Positions 38,232 through 47,239 of a DNA stretch of 64,000 nt are shown in pieces. The DNA lies in assembly GCF_018687075.1 (NCBI RefSeq), contig NZ_CP061285.1:1240001-1304000 (forward strand). The letters are read 5' to 3'. The translations under genes and the position numbers were made by a program. The notes beneath the pieces are model-generated. The model had not been told where the DNA came from, made no database searches, and saw only the letters and a program-made list of their open reading frames with translations. Source of the stretch: Polynucleobacter sp. MWH-UH35A (GTDB taxonomy: Bacteria > Pseudomonadota > Gammaproteobacteria > Burkholderiales > Burkholderiaceae). Each line of letters begins with the position of its first letter. The first letter of the stretch is position 1.

Positions 38232-39332
38232 TTACGAAGTAACTGCTAATGCCCACTGAATATGCTCCGCCACCAAATCATCAGCAACAGGAAGGGCTTC
38301 GTTGAGTGCGGCGCGCAATGATTCTTTATCTGCGTGATCTACTTTCGTGCTCGCAAGCGCATTACCCATGGCAACTGCCAAATTTCGTCGCCATCTGATG
38401 TAGCCAATTCTACGAATAGCACTACCTTCATGGCGTTGTTCAAACTCTTGCTCAGTCCATGACCAGAGTTGCAAGAGCGTAGCTTGACCAAGTCCATGCC
38501 GCCTCGCAAAGTCTGGCAGTTCAGTGCGCTTAGCAAATTTATTCCAAGGACATATAAGTTGACAGTCATCGCACCCGTAGACCCGATTACCCATAGCTTT
38601 TCTGAATTCAACTGGGATAGCGCCTGGATTCTCAATCGAGAGATAGGAGATGCATCTTCTGGCGTCCAATTGGTAAGGCGCAGTGATGGCCTGGGTTGGA
38701 CAAACATCTATGCAGGATGTGCAGGTACCGCAATGCTCTTCGGTCTCTTGATCGATTGGCAGTGGGACATCTACTAGGATTTCACCCAAGAAAAACGTGG
38801 AGCCAGATTCACGGTTGAGCAAGAGTGTGTGCTTGCCGCGCCAACCCAATCCTGCTTTGCGTGCCAGCTCTACTTCCATTAGCGGAGCTGAATCTGTGAA
38901 TACGCGATACCCTAACTTGCCAATACGCTCTTCAATAAGATTGGCAAACTCTTGCAAACGATTGCGAAGCACTTTGTGATAATCGCGCCCCCTGGCATAT
39001 ATTGATACGACTGCTTGAGTCGGGTCCTCTAGTCGCTGCCACTCAGCATCAAAATCAGTCTCAGGCGGCAAATAGTTCATCGACACACAAATCACGCGCA
39101 CTGCGCCGGGAACTAAAAGCTCAGGATTAGAGCGCAACTCGGCATGGCGCTGCATATATTCCATTTGCCCATGACGCCCCTCAGCTAGCCATGCCTGTAA
39201 ACGCTCTGTTGCAGGACCTAATTGGGTGTCGGTAATGCGCATGCCATCAAACCCCAAGGCCAAAGCCTGAGTTTTGAGCCAATCACGCAGATTGGACTCA
39301 TCCAAGGGTTTAGGATTGGCAGATAAAGACAT
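38232..39332 (-). CDS. queG: Epoxyqueuosine reductase
   Basis: A 366-aa cobalamin-dependent Fe-S enzyme. Its two 4Fe-4S motifs are HCGTCTSCIDVCPTQAI and YGCDDCQLICPWNKFA; further family blocks are GWRGKHTLLLNRESGSTFFLGEI and ARGRDYHKVLR. It makes the last step of queuosine synthesis in tRNA. The start is at 39332 (MSLSANPKPLDES); the longer frame upstream would add ~78 unrelated hydrophobic residues across the divergent tsaE gene and is rejected. Confidence 0.93.
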   Translation of the reverse strand: MSLSANPKPLDESNLRDWLKTQALALGFDGMRITDTQLGPATERLQAWLAEGRHGQMEYMQRHAELRSNPELLVPGAVRVICVSMNYLPPETDFDAEWQRLEDPTQAVVSIYARGRDYHKVLRNRLQEFANLIEERIGKLGYRVFTDSAPLMEVELARKAGLGWRGKHTLLLNRESGSTFFLGEILVDVPLPIDQETEEHCGTCTSCIDVCPTQAITAPYQLDARRCISYLSIENPGAIPVEFRKAMGNRVYGCDDCQLICPWNKFAKRTELPDFARRHGLGQATLLQLWSWTEQEFEQRHEGSAIRRIGYIRWRRNLAVAMGNALASTKVDHADKESLRAALNEALPVADDLVAEHIQWALAVTS

Positions 39333-39376
39333 ATGGAATACAGAATGTAGCGCAATTATTGAATAAACTAGGGGAA

Positions 39377-39922
39377 ATGGCTCAAACACAAGCAACGACA
39401 ATAAAAGCAGAACCACTGACCTCAATAGAACGCTATTGTAGGCAAGAGGGGGATACCGCATCCCTAGCCAAGCAGTTAGCAACCAGTTTTGCGTACTTTC
39501 TGACTCAGCAACCAAGGTCACATCTAAACATTTCTCTCGAGGGTAATCTGGGCGCTGGCAAAACAACGTTTACGAGATACCTTATTCAGGCGATGGGTCA
39601 TCAAGGCAAAGTAAAAAGCCCAACCTATACATTATGTGAGCTCTACCCACTCCAACTACAGCAACAAGACATCACGGTTCATCATTTTGATTTATATCGC
39701 ATGCGCGATCCATTGGAATGGCAAGAAGCAGGATTCGCAGAGTACTTTGACGTTCCTGGACTTTGTTTGATTGAATGGCCAGAAAAAGCAGAAGGTACCC
39801 TGCCCGCTTTTGATATTCAGATTCAGCTAAGTGCAGGCGCAGATGAAAATGAACGCACTATCAAGATTAGCGCCCTAAGTGAATCTGGACTGGCTGCCTT
39901 AAAAGATATTGAACTGAAGTAA
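39377..39922 (+). CDS. tsaE: tRNA threonylcarbamoyladenosine ATPase TsaE
   Basis: A 181-aa P-loop protein with Walker A EGNLGAGKTTFTRYL, followed by VKSPTYTLCE and HHFDLYRMRDPLEWQEAGFAEYF. TsaE supports the TsaBD complex that makes t6A37 in tRNAs. The ATG at 39377 is chosen because AGGGGA precedes it; a TTG at 39359 is less likely. It overlaps amiC by one base (TAATG), the common tsaE-amiC pairing. Confidence 0.92.
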   Translation: MAQTQATTIKAEPLTSIERYCRQEGDTASLAKQLATSFAYFLTQQPRSHLNISLEGNLGAGKTTFTRYLIQAMGHQGKVKSPTYTLCELYPLQLQQQDITVHHFDLYRMRDPLEWQEAGFAEYFDVPGLCLIEWPEKAEGTLPAFDIQIQLSAGADENERTIKISALSESGLAALKDIELK

Positions 39923-41268
39923 TGGGTCTTAAAAATACCAATCTCTCGAAAAGACAAACCCTCAAGACTTCAGTAAAGTTTTTGAGCTTTGCGCTTTTAC
40001 TTACAGAGCTTGATATTGCTTGGGGCGCCAAGATTCTAGGTGTGCGCGTATGGCCTTCCGAGGACTACACCCGTGTCACCTTGGAATCTGATACACCACT
40101 ACCGATTACACAGCAAATTTTGACCAATCCCGATCGTTTGGTAGTAGATGTGCAAGGATTGGAACTTAATCCCACACTCAAAGATTTAGTAGCCAAGGTA
40201 AAGCCGAACGACCCTTACATCTCACAAGTTCGCGTTGGGCAATTTCAACCAGGGATTGTGCGCTTGGTGTTTGACCTAAAAGAACCTATCAAGCCGCAAC
40301 TCTTTACGCTTGATCCAGTTGCTGAGTACAACTACCGCATGGTATTTGATTTGTACCCCACTACTCCACCAGATCCTTTGATGGCCTTAGTAAGAAGCAG
40401 CGCTAAAAAAGAAAGTGCGCTTGAAAAATCCAATGAAGAAGTTGATCTGATTGCACAGTTCGCCACCAAGAAAGAAAAAGAACTAGCTAAAGTTCCTGCG
40501 GCACCAGTTGCACAAACTATTCCAGACCCCAAGGAATTGCCTGCGCCCGCCAAATACAAGCGCTTGATCACTATTGCTATTGATCCAGGTCATGGTGGCG
40601 AGGATCCCGGCGCTATTGGTGCAGCAGGCTCTAGAGAAAAGAATGTCGTGCTAGCAATTGCAAAGAGACTCAAAGACAAGATTGAAGGCGAGGCGTATAT
40701 GCGCCCATTCTTAACGAGAGATGGCGATTACTTTGTGCCGCTGCATGTCCGAGTGCAAAAAGCACGTCGTGTTGAAGCTGATTTATTTGTATCAATTCAT
40801 GCGGATGCCTTTATCGAGAGAAATGCTAAGGGGGCATCCGTCTTTGCACTCTCACAAATGGGTGCAAGTAGCACCACTGCACGCTGGATGGCCAACAAAG
40901 AAAATGCATCCGACCTGATTGGCGGTATCAATATCAAAACTCAAGATAGGCAGGTTGCTAACCTCCTATTAGACATGTCAACTACCGCCCAGATCAAAGA
41001 CTCCTTACAGGTGGGAAATTCCATCTTGAGGCAAATTGGCGGATTTGCACCCCTACATAAGCCCAAGGTAGAGCAAGCCAGTTTTGCGGTTTTAAAAGCT
41101 CCGGATATCCCCTCTATCCTGGTAGAAACGGCTTTTATTAGCAACCCCCAGGAAGAGGTGCGGCTGAACGATGACGGCTACCAGGATCGTATTGCAGATG
41201 CGATTTTGAGGGGAATCAAGGAGTATTTTTCCAAAAACCCACCGGTTGCCAGACGGGTAAATTCATAA
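39922..41268 (+). CDS. amiC: N-acetylmuramoyl-L-alanine amidase AmiC
   Basis: A 448-aa periplasmic cell-wall amidase. The N-terminus SKRQTLKTSVKFLSFALLL looks like a twin-arginine-type signal with a KR pair. An AMIN domain (~35-145) is followed by a charged linker and an Amidase_3 zinc domain from ~215: IAIDPGHGGEDPGAIG (Zn His), EKNVVLAIA, FVSIHADAF (Zn His) and the catalytic Glu in ILVETAFISNP. It splits septal peptidoglycan at division. It is the last core gene before the tRNA-Lys. Confidence 0.93.
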   Translation: MGLKNTNLSKRQTLKTSVKFLSFALLLTELDIAWGAKILGVRVWPSEDYTRVTLESDTPLPITQQILTNPDRLVVDVQGLELNPTLKDLVAKVKPNDPYISQVRVGQFQPGIVRLVFDLKEPIKPQLFTLDPVAEYNYRMVFDLYPTTPPDPLMALVRSSAKKESALEKSNEEVDLIAQFATKKEKELAKVPAAPVAQTIPDPKELPAPAKYKRLITIAIDPGHGGEDPGAIGAAGSREKNVVLAIAKRLKDKIEGEAYMRPFLTRDGDYFVPLHVRVQKARRVEADLFVSIHADAFIERNAKGASVFALSQMGASSTTARWMANKENASDLIGGINIKTQDRQVANLLLDMSTTAQIKDSLQVGNSILRQIGGFAPLHKPKVEQASFAVLKAPDIPSILVETAFISNPQEEVRLNDDGYQDRIADAILRGIKEYFSKNPPVARRVNS

Positions 41269-41355
41269 GCCACTTGTAACTACAAGGGCTGACGGGCAGG
41301 CCCTATACACCCGAGGGTAGCTATCAAACTTCTTGCTATAATTTATGGCTTAACT

Positions 41356-41431
41356 GGGTCGGTAGCTCAGTCGGTAGAGCAGCGGACTTTTAATCCGTTG
41401 GTCGCGAGTTCGAATCTCGCCCGACCCACCA
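41356..41431 (+). tRNA. tRNA-Lys (anticodon TTT), island integration site
   Basis: A complete cloverleaf: acceptor GGGTCGG/CCGACCC, D-arm GCTCAGTCGGTAGAGC, anticodon arm CGGACTTTTAATCCG with anticodon TTT, T-arm GCGAGTTCGAATCTCGC, discriminator A and encoded CCA (41429-41431). A TATAAT box at 41337-41342 is well placed as its -10; no good -35 is seen. The bases from the first anticodon-loop position (41387) to CCA are repeated at 61337-61381, marking site-specific integration. Confidence 0.98.
41387..41431 (+). repeat. attL: left 45-bp direct repeat within tRNA-Lys
   Basis: Runs from the first base of the anticodon loop to the CCA end, and is identical over 45 bp to 61337-61381. Bases on both outer sides differ (A versus T before; TATAG versus AGCAT after). 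Recombination at the anticodon loop is the common choice of tRNA-targeting tyrosine integrases. Confidence 0.95.
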
Positions 41432-41488
41432 TATAGAATAAGGCTTTGCGGGCGATTCGCTTCAGCCTATAAAAATCCCAAAAATTAC

Positions 41489-41509
41489 AACCCTTACTGC
41501 ATAAGGGTT
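41489..41509. other. 8-bp hairpin near the left island end
   Basis: AACCCTTA (41489-41496) and TAAGGGTT (41502-41509) pair around a 5-nt loop. The 180-bp gap between tRNA-Lys and the Bug gene holds this hairpin, the AATCGCACA copy and the GGGTGG/CCACCC hairpin, but no gene that I can see. It may be a tRNA trailer structure or part of the recombination site. Confidence 0.4.
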
Positions 41510-41524
41510 TGCTGTTAGCGATTC

Positions 41525-41533
41525 AATCGCACA
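41525..41533 (+). repeat. AATCGCACA, left copy (possible integrase arm site)
   Basis: The 9-mer AATCGCACA lies about 95 bp inside the left repeat. The same 9-mer occurs twice in tandem about 60 bp inside the right repeat, on the same strand. Short repeats close to both ends resemble arm-type integrase binding sites. This is inferred. Confidence 0.4.
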
Positions 41534-41572
41534 CTTTGTTATTGTTTCTTATGAATTAGTTACCTTCGTATT

Positions 41573-41595
41573 GGGTGGCACATTAAGCACCACCC
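41573..41595 (-). terminator. Hairpin at the end of the benzoate operon
   Basis: GGGTGG (41573-41578) and CCACCC (41590-41595) form a 6-bp stem 17 bp beyond the Bug stop codon. It is placed to end the long reverse operon, but lacks a T-run on the minus strand, so termination strength is doubtful. Confidence 0.4.
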
Positions 41596-41611
41596 ATATA
41601 AGAAGACTACC

Positions 41612-42601
41612 TTAATCAGCCTTTATATTATTAGCTGAAATCACCTTACCCCAGCGCTCAATTTCTTTATTCAAGTAAATTGCCATTTCTTCTGGCGAAG
41701 ATCCTATCGGTTCTGCGCCGATACTTTCAAACTTCTCTTTAATGGCTTGAGTGTTCATGCTGGCAATCAATGCTGAATTCAATTTCTTAATCACAGGCTT
41801 TGGAGTGTTAGCTGGTACAAACACTGCAAACCATGGCGTCACATCATATCCAGGCAAGCCTGATTCAGCAATAGTCGGCACACCAGGAAGTGATTTTGAC
41901 CGCTTTGCAGTTGTCAAGCCAATAGCTCTTAATTTTCCTGAAGCAATGTGCGGCTTTGCAGAAGTAATGCTGTCAAACATATAGTTGACCTGTCCGCCAA
42001 GTAAATCTGTTACTGCAGGCCCACTACCCTTATAGGGTATATGCTGCATATCAATTTTTGCCAAAGAAGTGAAGACCTCCCCAGCCAAATGAATTGAGGT
42101 ACCGTTTCCTGCAGAGGCATAAGTCAACTTTCCTGGCTGCGCTTTTGCATTAGCAATCACTTCTGCCACCGTTTTTACATTCGGCTGGGTGGCATTTGTC
42201 ACCAATACATTTGGCACAATTGCAATTAAGCTGACAGGAGCAAAATCTCTCACTGGGTCATAGGCTAACTTGGGATACAAAAATTTATTGGTAGCCATTC
42301 CGATTGATGTGATCATCATCGTATAACCATCAGCTTCAGACCTGGCAACCAGCTCAGCGCCAATATTGCCACCTGCGCCAGGTTTATTCTCAACAAATAT
42401 GGTTTGCCCCAAGGATTTGGAAGAGCTATCAGCGAGCGCTCTAGCAATCACATCCATTGCACCACCTGGTGGAAATGGAACAATCCACTTTATTGGTTTG
42501 GCTGGCCACTCTTGTGCGGCTGCCATCTGTGCAGTTAGGGTGATTAGAGCAAATCCAATTACCCTGGTGATTTGCTGTGGCCAGTTCTTAAACGCCATCA
42601 T
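41612..42601 (-). CDS. Bug-family periplasmic substrate-binding protein, end of benzoate operon
   Basis: A 329-aa TctC/Bug protein with a signal peptide (ALITLTAQMAAAQEWP) and the family motifs WPAKPIKWIVPFPPGGAMDVIARAL, VENKPGAGGNIGAELV and YASAGNGTSIHLAGE. It is the last gene of the cat-ben-pca operon and overlaps the MFS gene by 14 bp. No TctA/TctB permease is present. The ligand may be benzoate or a ring-cleavage acid, or the protein may lend itself to a permease elsewhere; this is inference. Two ATGs in a row make the exact start ambiguous. Confidence 0.88.
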   Translation of the reverse strand: MMAFKNWPQQITRVIGFALITLTAQMAAAQEWPAKPIKWIVPFPPGGAMDVIARALADSSSKSLGQTIFVENKPGAGGNIGAELVARSEADGYTMMITSIGMATNKFLYPKLAYDPVRDFAPVSLIAIVPNVLVTNATQPNVKTVAEVIANAKAQPGKLTYASAGNGTSIHLAGEVFTSLAKIDMQHIPYKGSGPAVTDLLGGQVNYMFDSITSAKPHIASGKLRAIGLTTAKRSKSLPGVPTIAESGLPGYDVTPWFAVFVPANTPKPVIKKLNSALIASMNTQAIKEKFESIGAEPIGSSPEEMAIYLNKEIERWGKVISANNIKAD

Positions 42602-43898
42602 GTCCCTTTCTGCCCGCTAGAGATATTGCTATACAAGCAATCGCACCTGGAATTGCAAAGGCATAGAAATTAAATTCCAAAGGCAAGCTTAAGCTTAATA
42701 AAGTTCCACCAAGCACAGGACCTAAAATTGCACCTACTCGACCAACTCCTGATGCCCAGCCAATACCGGTGGAACGTATTTTCAGAGGATAGTACTGAGC
42801 AACATAGGCGTAAAGCAAAATTTGAGAACCAATCGTTGTGGCACCTGCAATCGCCACTAATAAATTCAGAACAATAAATGGACTCTTTACCCCCAACAAA
42901 CTAATAGAAGTAGCTGCGCATATAAAGAAGATGGTCAATACTTTACGCGGATGGAATTTATCCGCAAGCCAACCGCCCCCAACAGCACCAAAAATAGCAC
43001 CAATATTTAAGACCATCAAGAACATCAGGCTTGAACCTAACTCGTAGCCAGCCTTATTCATGAGCTTTGGCAACCATGAACCTAGTGCATAAACCATTAA
43101 CAAGCACATAAAGAATGATGTCCAAAACATCAATGTACTGACGATGCGGCCATCCTTAAACAAGGAAACCAAAGGCACTGAGCTAGAGGCATTTCCGAGT
43201 GGATATACATAGTCATTAGCATTTAATGCTGTACTTTCAGGAGCAATCTTTTGCAAAATTTTCCCTGCATCAGCATTGCGATTTGACTTAATCAGAAAGC
43301 CAGGTGACTCTGGTAAGAAATACAAAATCACTGGCAACAAGAGTAAAGGGATGATCGCCACAAAAAATACTGCAGGCCATCCATATGTTGGAATTAAGTA
43401 GATACCTACACCTGCCGATAACATACCACCCACTGAATAGCCGCTAAACATAATGGTTACCAAAAGACTGCGAATTTTCTTGGGTGAATACTCTGTCATT
43501 AAAGCAACTACGTTCGGCATCACACCACCAATACCTAGTCCAGCAATAAATCTGCAAATGCCAAATTGGGTTAAGTTTTCAGCGAAACCATTGATAAAAG
43601 TAAAGAAGCTAAACAATATGACACACATAGCAATCGTCTTTTTTCTACCGATCTTGTCTGATAGCGGTCCAAAGAACATTGCGCCAAACATCATGCCAAA
43701 TAAAGCATAACTACCTAAGGTTCCGGCCTGCATAGGCGTTAGCTGCCATTCAGCCATGAGTTTTGGCAAGACTACCCCGTAAATGACGAGATCGTAACCA
43801 TCAAAAATAATAATCAGACCACACCAAAACAATAGACCCCAATGAAACTTACCGAACCTGGCCTCATCTATTAACTTATGAACATCAATTTGACTCAT
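42588..43898 (-). CDS. MFS aromatic acid:H+ symporter (AAHS family, BenK/PcaK-like)
   Basis: A 436-aa permease with 12 predicted helices. The AAHS signatures are visible: FHWGLLFWCGLIIIFDGYDLVIYGVVLP in helix 1 (the DGYD motif), GPLSDKIGRKK between helices 2 and 3, and RFIAGLGIGGVMPN in helix 4. Family members import benzoate, 4-hydroxybenzoate or muconate. The operon suggests benzoate or cis,cis-muconate. It overlaps pcaD and the Bug gene by 14 bp each, so translation is coupled. Confidence 0.9.
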   Translation of the reverse strand: MSQIDVHKLIDEARFGKFHWGLLFWCGLIIIFDGYDLVIYGVVLPKLMAEWQLTPMQAGTLGSYALFGMMFGAMFFGPLSDKIGRKKTIAMCVILFSFFTFINGFAENLTQFGICRFIAGLGIGGVMPNVVALMTEYSPKKIRSLLVTIMFSGYSVGGMLSAGVGIYLIPTYGWPAVFFVAIIPLLLLPVILYFLPESPGFLIKSNRNADAGKILQKIAPESTALNANDYVYPLGNASSSVPLVSLFKDGRIVSTLMFWTSFFMCLLMVYALGSWLPKLMNKAGYELGSSLMFLMVLNIGAIFGAVGGGWLADKFHPRKVLTIFFICAATSISLLGVKSPFIVLNLLVAIAGATTIGSQILLYAYVAQYYPLKIRSTGIGWASGVGRVGAILGPVLGGTLLSLSLPLEFNFYAFAIPGAIACIAISLAGRKGHDGV

Positions 43899-44703
43899 GA
43901 CTAGTCTCCATCTCTTGTTTAACTTGTTTTATAAAAAATTGTTTTATTGCTTGATTGAACGCAGCTTCAGCTTCAATGTTGGATATATGAGATGCTGCCA
44001 AAGTAGCAATTTGAGAACCCTTAATTTGGGATTGCATCGCTTTTGCATCTTCAATCGTCGTCACAGGGTCTTTATCCCCGGCGATGATCAGAACCGGGAT
44101 ATTGACTGTTGAAATTCCATCTCTTAAGTCTTCTTTTGCTAGCGCCTCACAGCAGCCTGCATAACCTTCAGGATTCGTATTCTTCAAATTAATGAGTAAC
44201 CCATTCACTCCGCTGCGGTTAGACCCATAAAACTCTGGGGTAAACCATCTGGAAGGGGCCGATTCCGCAATCGTGTTCATGCCCTCTTTCCTTACGAGGC
44301 TGGCACGATCAAGCCATGCAGTCTCTGCACCAATTTTTGGAGCAGTGTTTGATATCACCAGCGCCTCGATTCTCTGTGGAGCATGAATTGCCAAGTACTG
44401 ACCAATGAGGCCACCCATCGAAATTCCACAAAAGAGTGCTTTCTCAATGCTTAAGTAATCGAGAAGACCCAGAACATCACTAGCGAGTTGCGCTACTGAA
44501 TAAGGTCCTTTTGGCGCACTGGATAAACCATGCCCCCTGGTGTCATATCGAATTAAGTAGAAATCTCTTCTCAAATTCTCAAGCTGCCCATCCCACATTG
44601 AATGGTCTGCACCCAAGGAATTTGAAAAAATAATGGCTGGTTTATGGGGATCGCCATCCGTTAAGTAAAAAACATCAATCCCATTAATATGCGCAATGCT
44701 CAT
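43885..44703 (-). CDS. pcaD: 3-oxoadipate enol-lactone hydrolase
   Basis: A 272-aa alpha/beta hydrolase with the nucleophile elbow CGISMGGLIG (Ser near residue 94), the acid AGDKDPVT and the catalytic His in AASHISN. It is close to PcaD/CatD in length and motifs (YDTRGHGLS near residue 54). It opens 3-oxoadipate enol-lactone to 3-oxoadipate, the step after CatC. Genes for the rest of the pathway are directly upstream. Confidence 0.92.
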   Translation of the reverse strand: MSIAHINGIDVFYLTDGDPHKPAIIFSNSLGADHSMWDGQLENLRRDFYLIRYDTRGHGLSSAPKGPYSVAQLASDVLGLLDYLSIEKALFCGISMGGLIGQYLAIHAPQRIEALVISNTAPKIGAETAWLDRASLVRKEGMNTIAESAPSRWFTPEFYGSNRSGVNGLLINLKNTNPEGYAGCCEALAKEDLRDGISTVNIPVLIIAGDKDPVTTIEDAKAMQSQIKGSQIATLAASHISNIEAEAAFNQAIKQFFIKQVKQEMETSHESN

Positions 44704-44711
44704 TGCTACTC

Positions 44712-45923
44712 CTAAACTCTCTCAATAATTAATGCAATGCCCTGTCCCACTCCAATGCACATCGTGCAAAGGGCATATTTTCCTTTGGTACGAATGAGCT
44801 GGTACATTGCAGTTGTAACTAAACGCCCACCTGAAGCGCCTAATGGATGGCCCAGAGAAATTGCGCCACCGTTTGGATTTACATGCGGAGCGTTGTCAGG
44901 CAGACCTAGATCACGAGTTACCGCTAGCGCTTGCGATGCAAAAGCTTCGTTTAACTCAATGACATCCATCTGGCTGAGCTTTAATCCCGCCTTTTCCAAT
45001 ACTTTTTTCACTGCGGGAGATGGTCCAAAGCCCATGATTCTTGGGGGTACACCAGCTGCGGCTACCGCAATAACGCGCGCTTTAGGAGTCAATGAATGCT
45101 GTTTAATTCCCGCATCCGAGGCAAGCAATAGCGCACAAGCACCATCATTAACGCCTGATGCATTACCAGCAGTGACAGTGCCACCCTGCTTCACAATACT
45201 TTTTAAGGAAGCCAAGGTTTCTATAGTTGTTAAGCGTGGATGCTCGTCTTTTGAAAATACAACTGGATCGCCTTTTTTCTGCGGAATGTTGACTGGAATA
45301 ATTTCATCATCAAAGATTCCTGCTGCTTGTGCTTTAGCGGTGCGTTGCTGACTCGTAAATGCGAATAAATCCTGATCAACACGAGAAATTCTGAAATCCT
45401 CAGCAACGTTTTCAGCTGTCTCTGGCATGGAGTCAACGCCATAATGTGCTTTCATCAGCGGATTAATGAAACGCCAGCCGATGGTTGTGTCTTCAATCTT
45501 GGCTGAACGGGAAAAAGCTGAATCAGCCTTGCCCATGACAAATGGCGCGCGCGACATGCTCTCTACGCCACCAGCAATCATTAAGTGATTGCCACCACCT
45601 TTAATAGCATTGGCGGCAATACCAATGGCATCAAGACTAGATCCACATAATCTATTTACAGTTGAGCCCGGAACTTCAACCGGTAAGCGGGCTAGCAATG
45701 AAGCCATTCTGGCGACGTTTCTGTTGTCTTCACCAGCTTGGTTTGCACATCCATAAATCACATCATCTAGAGCAGACCAATCCACGATATTGCGCATCAT
45801 CAATGCCTGAATTGGTAAAGCTGCTAAATCATCAGCCCTGATTGTAGATAGTGATCCACCGTATCTGCCAAACGGCGTTCTAATAGCGTCACAAATATAG
45901 GCGTTTGCATTATTTTTCATCAT
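44712..45923 (-). CDS. pcaF: 3-oxoadipyl-CoA thiolase
   Basis: A 403-aa thiolase. The acylated Cys lies in VNRLCGSSLDAI (near residue 91), the His in SLGHPLGASGGR and the second Cys in CTMCIGVGQG. The N-terminus AYICDAIRTPFGRYGG and the length match the PcaF group. It splits 3-oxoadipyl-CoA into succinyl-CoA and acetyl-CoA. Its start overlaps pcaJ by ATGA. Confidence 0.92.
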   Translation of the reverse strand: MMKNNANAYICDAIRTPFGRYGGSLSTIRADDLAALPIQALMMRNIVDWSALDDVIYGCANQAGEDNRNVARMASLLARLPVEVPGSTVNRLCGSSLDAIGIAANAIKGGGNHLMIAGGVESMSRAPFVMGKADSAFSRSAKIEDTTIGWRFINPLMKAHYGVDSMPETAENVAEDFRISRVDQDLFAFTSQQRTAKAQAAGIFDDEIIPVNIPQKKGDPVVFSKDEHPRLTTIETLASLKSIVKQGGTVTAGNASGVNDGACALLLASDAGIKQHSLTPKARVIAVAAAGVPPRIMGFGPSPAVKKVLEKAGLKLSQMDVIELNEAFASQALAVTRDLGLPDNAPHVNPNGGAISLGHPLGASGGRLVTTAMYQLIRTKGKYALCTMCIGVGQGIALIIERV

Positions 45924-46567
45924 TGAGCCATTGATAAAGGTGCATCGGTAAGTTTTTGCAACTCATCTAGGGTGAGTCCAGGAACCATCTCGGTAACGAC
46001 TAAGCCCTTTGGAGTGACATCAATCACTGCAAGGTCGGTATAGATACGATTGACACAATTCATACCCGTTAATGGGTACGAACATTGCTCAACAATCTTG
46101 GCTTCACCATTTTTGGTGACATGTTCCATGGTGACAAAAACATTTCTGGCGCCAATAGCCAGGTCCATCGCACCACCTACTGCTGGAATAGCATCGGGTG
46201 AACCGGTATGCCAATTGGCTAAATCGCCATTTTGAGCAACTTGGAATGCCCCTAAAACACAAATATCAATATGGCCGCCACGCATCATGGTGAATGAATC
46301 GCCATGATGAAAAAATGAGCCGCCTTTTAATAAAGTAATGAATTCTTTTCCGGCATTAATTAGATCTGAATCTTCATCACCTTTAGCTGGCGCTGGACCC
46401 ATACCCAAAACACCATTCTCACTTTGCAAAAAGATTTCTTTATCAGCATCGAGGTAATTAGCAATTTTGGTCGGCAAGCCAATGCCTAAATTGACATAAG
46501 ATCCTTCAGGAATATCTTTTGCTACTCTTTGAACAATTTGTTCTCTAGTTAAACGTTGATATGCCAT
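45920..46567 (-). CDS. pcaJ: 3-oxoadipate CoA-transferase, beta subunit
   Basis: A 215-aa family I CoA-transferase subunit with the catalytic Glu in FLQSENGVLGMGP (near residue 51) and YVNLGIGLPTKIANYL. With PcaI it moves CoA from succinyl-CoA to 3-oxoadipate. It is 3 bp downstream of pcaI. Confidence 0.93.
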   Translation of the reverse strand: MAYQRLTREQIVQRVAKDIPEGSYVNLGIGLPTKIANYLDADKEIFLQSENGVLGMGPAPAKGDEDSDLINAGKEFITLLKGGSFFHHGDSFTMMRGGHIDICVLGAFQVAQNGDLANWHTGSPDAIPAVGGAMDLAIGARNVFVTMEHVTKNGEAKIVEQCSYPLTGMNCVNRIYTDLAVIDVTPKGLVVTEMVPGLTLDELQKLTDAPLSMAQ

Positions 46568-46570
46568 TGT

Positions 46571-47239
46571 TTATTTCCCTTTCACAGCAACAACGTGCTT
46601 AACAAAAATACCTGGAGTAATAACGTGCTCTGGATCGATATCTCCCAATGGCACCACTTCATTAACTTGCGCGATAGTGCATTTAGCGGCAGTCGCCATA
46701 ATCGGGCCGAAATTTCTAGCACTCATGCGGTAAGTGAGGTTCCCCCAGCGATCACCTTTATAGGCCTTGATCAACGCAAAATCTGCTTGAATCGGATACT
46801 CAAGTACATATCCCTTGCCATTAATGATTTTGCTTTCTTTGTTTTCAGCCAAAAGCGTGCCATAGCCAGTTGGCGTATAGATAGCTCCTAGGCCAGCGCC
46901 TGCCGCCTGAATACGAGCAGCCAGGTTTCCCTGGGGAACTAATTCCAATTCTATTTTTTTGGCGTAGTACAACTTATCAAATTCATAGGAATCCGATTGC
47001 CTTGGAAAGGAGCAAATGATCTTTTTTACTTGCCCTGCCTTTAATAGCGCTGCTAAACCATGATCACCATTGCCGGCGTTATTGTTTACTACCGTCAAGT
47101 CTTTAGCGCCATGCTCAATGAGCGCATCGATGAGTTCAGCAGGCTGTCCGGCGGTACCAAAACCACCAATCATGACTGTTGCGCCATCTGGAATTTGTTT
47201 AATTGCATCAAATATTGATGCTGATGTTTTATCAATCAT
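46571..47239 (-). CDS. pcaI: 3-oxoadipate CoA-transferase, alpha subunit
   Basis: A 222-aa alpha subunit with VMIGGFGTAGQPAELIDAL (the family glycine motif) and ELVPQGNLAARIQAAGAGLGAIYTPTGYGT. It pairs with PcaJ. The start overlaps the benE stop by 8 bp. Confidence 0.93.
   Translation of the reverse strand: MIDKTSASIFDAIKQIPDGATVMIGGFGTAGQPAELIDALIEHGAKDLTVVNNNAGNGDHGLAALLKAGQVKKIICSFPRQSDSYEFDKLYYAKKIELELVPQGNLAARIQAAGAGLGAIYTPTGYGTLLAENKESKIINGKGYVLEYPIQADFALIKAYKGDRWGNLTYRMSARNFGPIMATAAKCTIAQVNEVVPLGDIDPEHVITPGIFVKHVVAVKGK

Noticed and set aside
44737..45351. 204-aa open frame on the plus strand opposite pcaF
   Set aside because: A shadow of the thiolase gene; no ribosome binding site or family features.
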